64,000 nucleotides of DNA from JACJXF01 sp038316435 (lineage in GTDB: Bacteria; Bacteroidota; Bacteroidia; Bacteroidales; GCA-2748055): assembly GCA_038316435.1 (NCBI GenBank), contig JBBQAQ010000020.1:1-64000 (forward strand), read 5' to 3'. Position numbers and translations under genes: made by a program. How positions within the stretch are numbered: the stretch's first letter is position 1; every line of letters starts with the position of its first letter. The notes beneath the pieces are model-generated. The model did no database searches. It was not told where the DNA came from and saw only the letters and a list, made by a program, of their open reading frames with translations. Below are positions 1 through 7,355 of this stretch, in pieces.

Positions 1-234
1 TTTACCGACCTTGCAACCATTAGTTATACTCTTCAAAAATCAAGTAAGATGAAAGTTGAGATTTATAATGTGGTTGGTGAAAAGATGGGCGAAATTCTTA
101 ATGAGACACAGGTGGCTGGCACACATAAACTTGAAATGAAAGCCTCCGACGTTAACTACGTTGGTGGATTATACTATCTGAAGATTAGCGTGGATCAGAA
201 TACAATAATCAAGAAAACCATGCTGACAAGATAA
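1..234 (+). CDS. C-terminal end of a T9SS-secreted protein (partial)
   Basis: The frame is open from base 1, so only the last 77 residues of a longer gene are visible. The piece has the features of a Por secretion (type A) C-terminal sorting domain: an Ile-Tyr-Asn-Val-Val-Gly-Glu strand, a Gly-Gly-Leu-Tyr-Tyr-Leu-Lys-Ile strand and a final basic stretch ending Lys-Lys-Thr-Met-Leu-Thr-Arg. In Bacteroidota this domain directs cargo through the outer membrane by type IX secretion, where it is removed and the cargo is attached to the surface or released. The internal ATG at 49 is not a true start, because homology to the domain begins upstream of it. The catalytic or binding part lies outside the window. 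A strong hairpin terminator follows 20 bases downstream. Confidence 0.85.
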   Translation, partial: FTDLATISYTLQKSSKMKVEIYNVVGEKMGEILNETQVAGTHKLEMKASDVNYVGGLYYLKISVDQNTIIKKTMLTR

Positions 235-254
235 AAGAAGCCTGATTCTATATT

Positions 255-305
255 AAAACGCCGGAAACGCAGGAGAAGTAATACCTGATGATTCCGGCGT
301 TTTTA
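255..305 (+). terminator. Rho-independent terminator after the T9SS gene
   Basis: Arms AAAACGCCGGAA (255-266) and TTCCGGCGTTTT (292-303) are perfectly complementary. A second small pairing, CAGG with CCTG, lies in the loop. The stem runs into a T-rich tail, as expected for intrinsic termination of the upstream plus-strand gene. Confidence 0.8.
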
Positions 306-354
306 TTTGAATCAATACTGGTGTGCTAAAAGGTGATATGGTCAAAAAAAGTTG

Positions 355-438
355 GCAATTTTCAAAAAAAAGTTGTTGGGACAAGCTGATTTTTAGATTT
401 TCGCCACATTAAACATGAGGGGTTTAAACGCCGGATGT
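355..438 (+). repeat. Dispersed intergenic repeat, copy 1
   Basis: Bases 383-438 match the reverse complement of 21627-21682 at roughly nine positions in ten, and weaker similarity extends left to about 355. The core includes AAGCTGATTTTTAG, CCACATTAAAC and GGGGTTTAAAC. Both copies lie between convergent genes. No coding potential is visible. Confidence 0.7.
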
Positions 439-461
439 TTTATGACACAATGAAAAAAAAA

Positions 462-1478
462 TTAAGGATTATATTTCGATAACCTCAGAATCTTTTCATA
501 ATCATTCTCCGTCATCATTTCAGCAAAACTAATATCGGGATTCCGTCGAGCATATTCAGAAAAAATCCTCCATCCAATATACGTTCCGGCTCTTCCTGGG
601 GAGTCTGATGAAAAGAAATAGGTGAATGGTGCTGCTCCAGTAAGCTTTCGAATATCCATTGTATTTCTTGAAAACAATAGCTTTTTTTCTACGAGGTCAG
701 TCCACATTTGTTCTTCGTTTCCTTTTACCCATCTCATTTGAGCTTGAGTATATCCTATAATTAAACTATCGGGCTGCTTCGGTAGCAAAGATTTTACAAA
801 GTACAAAAGCTTTCCCTCATGGATCATCCTTGACAAGACATTATCCACGGAATCGTTATAAGTATAGGTGGCAGAAGCCCATGTATACAAAAGATCTGAC
901 GGTATCTTTTCAGGAAACATGTTTAAACGGGTGTAAATAGGCAATTCAAGCTTTTTATAATAAACTGAGGATGTACCAAGGTAGCGATCTAAACCAAGTC
1001 CAATATAATTACTAACTGTAAAACAAGGGTTATTAAATCGGCTCACATAAGCAACCACGCGCGGAATATCTTTTCCGGGGAATGCATTCTTGTACAAACT
1101 AAATGCTTTATTTAGCTCCTTTTCTTCCTTTTGGAGATCAGGAAATATCTTCTGAGTTTCTTCATAAACTTCGCGGTTAAGTCGATCATTCAGAAACATA
1201 GATAAAAAAGCCTGATAGTCGCGTGAAGCAGGGCTCCCAATAGATATAACATGGTAACTGAAAACATCTAGAAAATCATCATACTTCTTATATAAAGAGG
1301 TAATTGCAGCCGGCAGAGTATCGGTATTCATGGTAAAAATCTCCCGGTCAAATCGTTCAATCTTAATTTCAACCTTTGAATCTCCGTATTTAAGGCCATG
1401 ATCCGAATTCCTGCAGGAACCAGAAACTAAAGCGCCTAACACAAAAAAAGTTAATAAAAGCCTTAGATTCATTATCAT
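462..1478 (-). CDS. gldB: GldB-like gliding-motility/T9SS-associated lipoprotein
   Basis: This is a 338-residue lipoprotein. A hydrophobic signal ends in a lipobox with Cys22 (Leu-Val-Ser-Gly-Ser-Cys). Length and layout fit GldB-family proteins, with the phrases IKIERFDREIF near the start and a central NNPCFTVSNYIGLGLDRYLG region. In gliding Flavobacteria GldB is needed for gliding and T9SS function; in other Bacteroidota the family persists with a less clear envelope role. gldB is often found close to nadE, and nadE lies 0.8 kb away here. Two ATGs (1478 and 1472) lie at the start and the second may be the real one. A TAATTTTG -7-like box lies about 50 bases upstream, at 1530-1537. No other gld genes are in the window. 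Confidence 0.78.
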   Translation of the reverse strand: MIMNLRLLLTFFVLGALVSGSCRNSDHGLKYGDSKVEIKIERFDREIFTMNTDTLPAAITSLYKKYDDFLDVFSYHVISIGSPASRDYQAFLSMFLNDRLNREVYEETQKIFPDLQKEEKELNKAFSLYKNAFPGKDIPRVVAYVSRFNNPCFTVSNYIGLGLDRYLGTSSVYYKKLELPIYTRLNMFPEKIPSDLLYTWASATYTYNDSVDNVLSRMIHEGKLLYFVKSLLPKQPDSLIIGYTQAQMRWVKGNEEQMWTDLVEKKLLFSRNTMDIRKLTGAAPFTYFFSSDSPGRAGTYIGWRIFSEYARRNPDISFAEMMTENDYEKILRLSKYNP

Positions 1479-1508
1479 TTCGTTTAAAGGATTAACGTTT
1501 AATTTTCA

Positions 1509-1537
1509 TATTTTTGTATCAGAGCTTTGCAAAATTA
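1509..1537. promoter_or_regulatory. Divergent promoter boxes (gldB minus, barrel gene plus)
   Basis: Two back-to-back matches to the Bacteroidota -7 consensus TAnnTTTG are present. TATTTTTG at 1509-1516 faces the plus strand. TAATTTTG, on the complement of 1530-1537, faces gldB. No clear -33 TTTG was found for either. Confidence 0.4.
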
Positions 1538-1631
1538 ACATTATCTGATAATATTCGATGTGTTAAGTCTTCACCGAAAAACTTATCCGCAGTTGAAAAA
1601 TGCAATTTAAGTCTAAAACCTAAAGTCTGAC

Positions 1632-2282
1632 ATGAAAAAAACATTCTTAGTTCTATTGATTTTTATACCTTTTGTAGGAAGTGCACAATCGCTGCGCTTT
1701 AGCCTTTTGGCTGATCCCCAGTTCTCCTGGATGATTCCCGACACTAAAACTATCTCTTCACAGGGAGCTGTTTTTGGAATAAATGCCGGATTGGGAATGG
1801 ATTACTATTTCGCGGAGAATTACGCCTTTTCCACCGGATTGAGCATAAATAATATCGGAGGAAAACTTCAATATGCCGATACTATTCAAATTCCAGTCGG
1901 GGTTAAAAACATTACAATACCATCTGGAAATACAATTACCTATCGACTCCAATACATCAATATCCCTCTTGGCCTTAAGTTTAAAACCAATGAAATAGGC
2001 TATGTTACCTATGTTGCCAACCTTGGCATTACGCCCATGATCAATATCCGCGACCGGGCAACTGATGTGTCTGCAAGCCTTGATAACGACAATATTGCAG
2101 ATGCGATCATGTTGTTCAATATGAACTACTTTATAAATCTCGGGGTTCAGTATTCATTGGGAGGTTCTACAGCTTTGACAGGCGGAGTAGGGTATTCATC
2201 AGGTTTTGTGGATGTAACTTCACAGGCTGTTGATAAAATAAATATCAAAACTTTCAGTATTAAACTCGGGATACTTTTTTAA
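1632..2282 (+). CDS. Outer-membrane beta-barrel protein (PorT-like fold)
   Basis: A 216-residue exported protein. A signal peptide covers residues 1-18 and ends Gly-Ser-Ala-Gln. The rest is a series of alternating amphipathic strands and Gly/Asn turns, ending in Leu-Gly-Ile-Leu-Phe; a terminal aromatic residue is typical of barrels handled by the Bam machinery. Size and pattern match the outer-membrane beta-barrel family (PF13568 type) that includes PorT/SprT of the T9SS. I cannot say that this copy is PorT itself. The stop codon lies 10 bases before nadE, so the two are probably co-transcribed. It is divergent from the GldB-like gene. Confidence 0.7.
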   Translation: MKKTFLVLLIFIPFVGSAQSLRFSLLADPQFSWMIPDTKTISSQGAVFGINAGLGMDYYFAENYAFSTGLSINNIGGKLQYADTIQIPVGVKNITIPSGNTITYRLQYINIPLGLKFKTNEIGYVTYVANLGITPMINIRDRATDVSASLDNDNIADAIMLFNMNYFINLGVQYSLGGSTALTGGVGYSSGFVDVTSQAVDKINIKTFSIKLGILF

Positions 2283-2292
2283 GGAGACAGCC

Positions 2293-3945
2293 ATGAAAAT
2301 CGCACTTGCCCAACTTGATTACCATATTGGAAATTTTGCTGAGAATACCGGAAATATTGTACTTGCAATAGAAAATGCCCGTCTGGCGCATGTCGATCTA
2401 GTTGTGTTTTCAGAGCTTTCAATTTGTGGCTATCCCCCACTCGATTTGCTCGAAAAAAAAGATTTTGTTGAAAGTTGCATCGCTGAAATAAACAAAATTG
2501 CCCGTATCTGCGATACAATTGGAGTAATTATAGGTGGCCCTTCCCTTAACCCAAAAAGCGAAGGGAAAATGCTTTTCAACTCGGCTTATTTTCTTTTCGG
2601 GGGAGAGATAAAACAAGTGGTAAACAAGTCATTATTACCCACTTACGACATTTTCGATGAATACAGGTATTTTGAGCCGAACAAGAATTTTTCGTTGCTT
2701 CATTTTAAAGATAAAAAAATTGCATTGACTATCTGCGAAGATCTTTGGGATGATCAGCCGGTAGAAAACGAATTTGCCAGAAGCCGCTTGTACACTTGCC
2801 ATCCGCTTGATGAACTCAGCAAACTCGGACCTGATTTAGTCATTAATATTGCTGCTTCTCCTTTTTCACATACCCGGATAAACCTAAAAAAGGGCATTTT
2901 CATTGAAAAAGCAAAAAAGCATAATCTCCCGGTTATTTATGTAAATCAGGTTGGTGCGCAGACGCAACTGATTTTTGAAGGGGGGAGCATGGCCATTAAC
3001 AAAAAAGGCGAAATAATTTCGAGACTGGAATATTTCTCCCCCGATATAAAAATTGTTGACACCAATGATTTGGAAGGTTCTTCGAATCCCGCTAAATTAG
3101 AGAACCCAGATAGAATGGAGATGGTTCATAATGCGCTGATTACCGGCATTAAAGGATATTTCTCGAAAACAAATTTCACAAAGGCAGTATTGGGTTTATC
3201 CGGTGGAATAGATTCTGCTATAACTCTTGTATTGGCAGCACGAGCACTTGGAAAAGAAAATGTTCACGCATTGTTGATGCCTTCTGGATTTTCATCGGAT
3301 CATTCAATTACCGATTCAGTTAAACTTGCGAAAAACCTGAAGATTTCATACGATATCGTCAAAATCGAAGATCTCTTTCAACAGTTTAATAAAGATCTGG
3401 CACCACTTTTTAAAGAAATGCCTTTTGATCTAACAGAAGAAAACCTGCAATCCAGAATCAGAAGTGTTTTGCTAATGGCTTTCAGTAATAAATTCGGTCA
3501 TATTTTACTGAATACCAGTAATAAAAGCGAGGCGGCTGTAGGCTATGGAACTTTATATGGAGACATGAGTGGCGGGCTTTCGGTTTTAGGAGATGTTTAC
3601 AAGACCGATGTTTATTTGCTGGCACAATATATTAACTCTGAATCTGAAATAATTCCCCAAAATATCATTTCGAAGCCGCCGTCAGCAGAGCTTCGCCCGG
3701 ATCAGAAAGACTCAGATTCACTGCCTGAATATGATGTGTTGGACAAGGTGCTGGGAGAATATATCGAGCATCAGAAAACTTCGTCGGAAATTGTTGCAAT
3801 GGGTTTCAGTGAATCCCTCGTAATCAGAATTATCCGTCTTGTAAATACCAATGAGTATAAGAGGTATCAGACTCCTCCAATTCTCAGAATATCCTCAAAA
3901 GCATTCGGTGGAGGCCGGAGAATCCCTTTGGTTGCTAAGTATTGA
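2293..3945 (+). CDS. nadE: Glutamine-dependent NAD+ synthase
   Basis: A 550-residue two-domain enzyme that makes NAD+ from deamido-NAD+ and ATP, using ammonia channelled from glutamine. The N-terminal nitrilase-like amidase (about 1-255) carries the Glu41, Lys112, Cys148 triad in the contexts FSELSICGYPP, VNKSLLPTYD and TICEDLW. The C-terminal synthetase has the ATP-pyrophosphatase loop LGLSGGIDSA at 301-309. Length is normal for the long form. The start is supported by AAGGAG about 7 bases upstream, one of the few clear ribosome-binding sites in this window. It follows the barrel gene by 10 bases. Confidence 0.95.
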   Translation: MKIALAQLDYHIGNFAENTGNIVLAIENARLAHVDLVVFSELSICGYPPLDLLEKKDFVESCIAEINKIARICDTIGVIIGGPSLNPKSEGKMLFNSAYFLFGGEIKQVVNKSLLPTYDIFDEYRYFEPNKNFSLLHFKDKKIALTICEDLWDDQPVENEFARSRLYTCHPLDELSKLGPDLVINIAASPFSHTRINLKKGIFIEKAKKHNLPVIYVNQVGAQTQLIFEGGSMAINKKGEIISRLEYFSPDIKIVDTNDLEGSSNPAKLENPDRMEMVHNALITGIKGYFSKTNFTKAVLGLSGGIDSAITLVLAARALGKENVHALLMPSGFSSDHSITDSVKLAKNLKISYDIVKIEDLFQQFNKDLAPLFKEMPFDLTEENLQSRIRSVLLMAFSNKFGHILLNTSNKSEAAVGYGTLYGDMSGGLSVLGDVYKTDVYLLAQYINSESEIIPQNIISKPPSAELRPDQKDSDSLPEYDVLDKVLGEYIEHQKTSSEIVAMGFSESLVIRIIRLVNTNEYKRYQTPPILRISSKAFGGGRRIPLVAKY

Positions 3946-3985
3946 GAATTTTTTATCTTTCGGAATCAGATTAGATAAATATTTC

Positions 3986-3993
3986 TACCTTTG
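3986..3993 (+). promoter_or_regulatory. -7 promoter box of the Crp/Fnr gene
   Basis: TACCTTTG is an exact TAnnTTTG match. It overlaps an upstream in-frame TTG codon (3991). If this box is used, transcription begins downstream of that TTG, so the protein must start at the ATG at 4033. Confidence 0.5.
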
Positions 3994-4032
3994 AGTGTTG
4001 TTCAGCATACTAATAAAAAAACACTACCAAAA

Positions 4033-4734
4033 ATGCACGAAAGGGTATTAAATTGTGATAACTGCATTGATAATCCCAAATCGGTATTTCACGTTCTTAC
4101 ACCAAAAGAAAAAGAGGTTTTAAAAAAGGATCATGTCTGTGCCTTTTACAAAAAAGGAGAAATCATTTTTAAAGAGGGAGATAAACCCAATGCCTTAATT
4201 TGCTTATCGGAAGGTAAAGTAAAGGTTTTCAAGGAAGGTGTTGGCGGACGCGAACAGATTGTGCGTATGGCAAAACCCGTTGGATTTATTGGCTACCGGG
4301 CACTTTTTGCTGAGGAACATCATACTGCAACAGCAGTTGCCATTGAGGATTCGGTTGTATGCATCATCGATAAAGACAGTGTTTACAGGCTTCTCAGGCT
4401 TAATCCGGAGTTTTCACTCAGCATTATCAAATCATTTGCAACTGAGCTTGGCTTTTCAAATAACCGCACTGTTACTTTAACACAGAAGCATATTCGTGGA
4501 AGGCTCGCAGAATCGCTGATTTTCTTAAAAGACACTTACGGATACGAAGAAGACGGTCAAACCATAAAAATATATCTTTCAAGGGAAGATGTTGCGAATC
4601 TTTCAAACATGACTACTTCGAATGCTATCCGTACGCTATCCACGTTTGCTCAAGAAGGTATTATTGCAATTGATGGGAGAAAAATCAAAATAACCGACCT
4701 GACTAAACTTGAAAGAATCAGCGATCTTGGTTAG
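4033..4734 (+). CDS. Crp/Fnr-family transcription regulator
   Basis: A 233-residue protein if read from the ATG at 4033. An in-frame TTG at 3991 would add 14 residues but sits inside a promoter box. The short N-terminus carries Cys-Asp-Asn-Cys, and further cysteines occur in DHVC, ALICLSEG and VVCIID. An effector-binding cNMP domain follows (KKGEIIFKEGDKPNALICLSEG, then a beta-roll). The C-terminal winged helix has the recognition segment SREDVANLSNMTTSNAIRTL. The CxxC plus extra cysteines resemble redox- or oxygen-sensing Fnr-like proteins of Bacteroidota, but the spacing is not that of E. coli Fnr, so cluster binding is only a possibility. It is monocistronic or leads the lipid A gene 83 bases downstream. 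Confidence 0.88.
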   Translation: MHERVLNCDNCIDNPKSVFHVLTPKEKEVLKKDHVCAFYKKGEIIFKEGDKPNALICLSEGKVKVFKEGVGGREQIVRMAKPVGFIGYRALFAEEHHTATAVAIEDSVVCIIDKDSVYRLLRLNPEFSLSIIKSFATELGFSNNRTVTLTQKHIRGRLAESLIFLKDTYGYEEDGQTIKIYLSREDVANLSNMTTSNAIRTLSTFAQEGIIAIDGRKIKITDLTKLERISDLG

Positions 4735-4817
4735 TTGAAAACTGACGACTGAAGATAAAAGTCAGAAACAAAAGAATCAATTAAAATATCTACTTTTAAC
4801 AGTCAATTCTTCCTTCA

Positions 4818-5729
4818 ATGCAACTGATCTCCTTTTACCTGTTGTACGGATTAATCTGGCTTTTTACCCGTTTACCAATGCGGGTTCTATATTTCATGTC
4901 TGATGGTATCTTTCTGCTCATTTATTATATCTTTCCATATCGGAAAAAACTGGTTTTCAAAAATTTACGTAAGTCTTTTCCTGAGTGGGATGAAAAGCAG
5001 GTAAGGAAAACTGCGCGGGAATTTTACCATTACCTCTGCGATTTCTTTATGGAATCAACCATTTCTATTTTTATGGACGAAAAGGAAGTCCTGAAACGGT
5101 TCACCTATAAAAATGCTGACCTTCTGAATGATCTATATTCAAGGGGAAAAAGTGTTATTCTGGTATTTGGACATTATAGCAACTGGGAATGGTCGGTAAC
5201 TTTGCAAAAATATGTTCAACTTAAAACATTGCCAGTTTATAAGCCTTTACATAATAAATATTTCGATCAGATGTTTATCGATTCGAGGCAAAGATTTGGT
5301 TCAGAAGTAGTTCAGGTTGATAAGATAGTGAGGGTATTGTCGGAATGCAATAAGAATAGAATTCGTAATGTTTCCTATTTCGCAGCTGATCAGCGACCCC
5401 TGATGAAAAATATTCAATATTGGACTCACTTTCTTCATCAGGAAACTCCAGTAGTTCTAGGGCCCGAAAAACTGGCAAAAAAACTTGATAGTGCTGTTGT
5501 GTTTTTTGATATTCAATGTATAAAACGCGGGTTTTATCAGGCTGAGTTTTATCTGATTTCTGATGATCCAAAAAACACCAAAGAATTTGAAATTACCGAC
5601 AAATTTCTTCAAATCCTGGAAAAACAGATCCGCGAAAATCCTGCATTCTGGCTATGGACTCATGATCGCTGGAAACATAAAAAAGCCGATTTCGACAGAA
5701 TTTACGGCAACCGGGGGCATTCAGCATGA
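4818..5729 (+). CDS. Lipid A biosynthesis acyltransferase (LpxL/HtrB family)
   Basis: A 303-residue inner-membrane-associated acyltransferase that adds a secondary acyl chain to lipid A. Residues 1-40 form a hydrophobic anchor with an aromatic/basic edge. The catalytic HX4E motif is seen as GHYSNWEW (His119, Glu124). Later conserved features are the YFAADQRP-like stretch and WLWTHDRWKHK near the end, typical of the family. The last four bases (ATGA) overlap the start of the next gene, so a glycosyltransferase is translationally coupled. Together they suggest a small lipid A/LPS operon. Which acyl position is modified cannot be told from sequence. Confidence 0.9.
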   Translation: MQLISFYLLYGLIWLFTRLPMRVLYFMSDGIFLLIYYIFPYRKKLVFKNLRKSFPEWDEKQVRKTAREFYHYLCDFFMESTISIFMDEKEVLKRFTYKNADLLNDLYSRGKSVILVFGHYSNWEWSVTLQKYVQLKTLPVYKPLHNKYFDQMFIDSRQRFGSEVVQVDKIVRVLSECNKNRIRNVSYFAADQRPLMKNIQYWTHFLHQETPVVLGPEKLAKKLDSAVVFFDIQCIKRGFYQAEFYLISDDPKNTKEFEITDKFLQILEKQIRENPAFWLWTHDRWKHKKADFDRIYGNRGHSA

Positions 5730-6778
5730 GAATACTTGTTACCGGAAAATATGAGCCGGAATATAATCGAAATCTTGTTCTTCTAAGGGGATTGCAGGCT
5801 CGTGGAATCGAGCTAATTGAGTTTCCCTATAAAAAAAGAGGCCGACAAACCCGTTCCCGAATCATTGAACTGGTAGAGAATTGCGACTTAATCTTTCTAC
5901 CTAGTTTTACTCATCTCGACGTTCCTTTTGTGAGAAGAATTTCTAAAAAGCCTCTGGTTTTTGATCCGCTAATTTCCCGTTATCTCTCGAAAGTATTTGA
6001 TTATAAAGCGGTTTGGAAATATTCTCCCCGAGCATTAAAAAATTACCTTAAAGATTTGCGGGCCTTTAAGAGATCCGATCTCTTACTGGCAGATACCTTG
6101 TCGCATAAGGAGTATTATACAGAGCGGTTTGGTATTGATCCGAAAAAAATCGCAGTAGTTCATGTAGGAATGCATTCGGGAGATTTTTATCAAAAAGTCC
6201 CTCTAAAAAAAAATGAAAGTAAAATTATTATTGGCTTCTACGGTTCATTTATTCCACTTCATGGGATTGATAAAATAATTTCAGCTGCAAAACTTCTGGA
6301 GAAAAGGAATGACCTTGAGTTTCGGCTTTATGGTGATGGTACGGGTTTTGAAAAAGTGCAGGAACAGATAAAGAAATTTGAACTGAAAAATGTTATTCTT
6401 GAAGGTTGGATTGAATACCATGCTTTAAACGAAGCAATTAATTCTATGGATATTTGTCTGGGTATTTTTGGAGATAGCTTAAAAGCTGAGCTTGTCATCC
6501 CCAATAAGATATACCACTATGCAGCCTGCGGAAAGCCAGTAATAACAGCCGACACAAAAGGAATTAAAGAACTTTTTGAGAATGAGAAAGACATTGAACT
6601 CATTGAGAACAGTGCAGAATCTCTGGCAAATTCAATTATTAAACTTGCCGATAATCCTGAGATAAGAGAAAAAATTGGAAAAAATGCCTGCGATCTGGTA
6701 ACAACAGGTTATAATGAAAAGATGATTGCGGATGAATTTTTAAATGCGGTAAAAAGAATCATCGCAAAAGAATTGTAA
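5726..6778 (+). CDS. Glycosyltransferase family 4 (GT-B)
   Basis: A 350-residue GT-B enzyme. The N-terminal half has an acceptor domain with weak conservation (RILVTGKYEPEYNRNLVLLRGL). The C-terminal half is the GT4 donor domain: IGFYGSFIPLHGIDKIISAAKLL, a LEGWIEYHAL segment, and the nucleotide-sugar motif around ELVIPNKIYHYAACGKPVITAD. The usual EX7E carboxylates are only partly recognisable. The start overlaps the stop of the lipid A acyltransferase by four bases, which points to surface glycolipid or LPS assembly. The donor and acceptor sugars are unknown. Confidence 0.85.
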   Translation: MRILVTGKYEPEYNRNLVLLRGLQARGIELIEFPYKKRGRQTRSRIIELVENCDLIFLPSFTHLDVPFVRRISKKPLVFDPLISRYLSKVFDYKAVWKYSPRALKNYLKDLRAFKRSDLLLADTLSHKEYYTERFGIDPKKIAVVHVGMHSGDFYQKVPLKKNESKIIIGFYGSFIPLHGIDKIISAAKLLEKRNDLEFRLYGDGTGFEKVQEQIKKFELKNVILEGWIEYHALNEAINSMDICLGIFGDSLKAELVIPNKIYHYAACGKPVITADTKGIKELFENEKDIELIENSAESLANSIIKLADNPEIREKIGKNACDLVTTGYNEKMIADEFLNAVKRIIAKEL

Positions 6779-7060
6779 TTGACAGGTAATAAGAATTTTA
6801 TAAAAACTACAGTTAGAAAGAATAGGGAATAGTGTCGGGTGCAGAAATTTTCCAAAGTCCATAGCAACTGGTAGCAACCCAACATTCGCGAGTTACTTGT
6901 AAAAACGTCCATATCCATTCCCTTGCCCAGCATTTTTTGTCCTTCGCTCCGGAGTTTTTCTTTATATTATTCCGGAAAAGAATCGAACACCTAAAAGTAA
7001 TATTGTTTTATAGCACATCTGAATTTCATGTGGCACGTTTTATTTGTGCAATTTGGATTG

Positions 7061-7342
7061 CTAAGTAAATACATCAATTTCTCTCTCTGTTAGTCCTTTG
7101 TCTGTGAAATAAGCTTTCAGAAGATTGTTTCCAAAGCGATCGGGTAAGGAATCATATATTAATCCGGGTATTCCTTCTGTATCTCTCCAATCGCCTTCAT
7201 TCATGTAAACCTCTTTGCCATTAACAGGAAGATAGTGTTTGTGTTTTTCGAACATGTGGGTTTCATAAGTAATATATTGCTTTTTAAAAGCGTATATAGG
7301 TATTAATTGGCAATATATTGCATTCTGATGTAATAACCCCAT
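7061..7342 (-). pseudogene. Truncated HipA-like N-terminal fragment
   Basis: A 93-codon open frame. Its second half reads GIPGLIYDSLPDRFGNN followed by LLKAYFTDKGL, which matches the GLPG-x-ADSLPD-x-FGN signature of HipA-family Ser/Thr kinase toxins (N-terminal subdomain 1). The frame stops at that point. The roughly 300-residue kinase domain with its ATP-binding and catalytic loops is absent, and no continuation was found in the two other minus frames downstream. No HipB-type Xre antitoxin is next to it. It is most likely a decayed toxin-antitoxin remnant. It could be an unrelated small protein with a chance motif, but the match is long. Confidence 0.65.
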
Positions 7343-7355
7343 TCTCCGTTACATC

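Noticed and set aside
6779..7060. Possible continuation of the HipA fragment or a transposase remnant
   Set aside because: All three minus frames after the HipA stop are short or unlike the HipA kinase domain; a stretch reading KCWAREWIWTFLQ could not be tied to any family.
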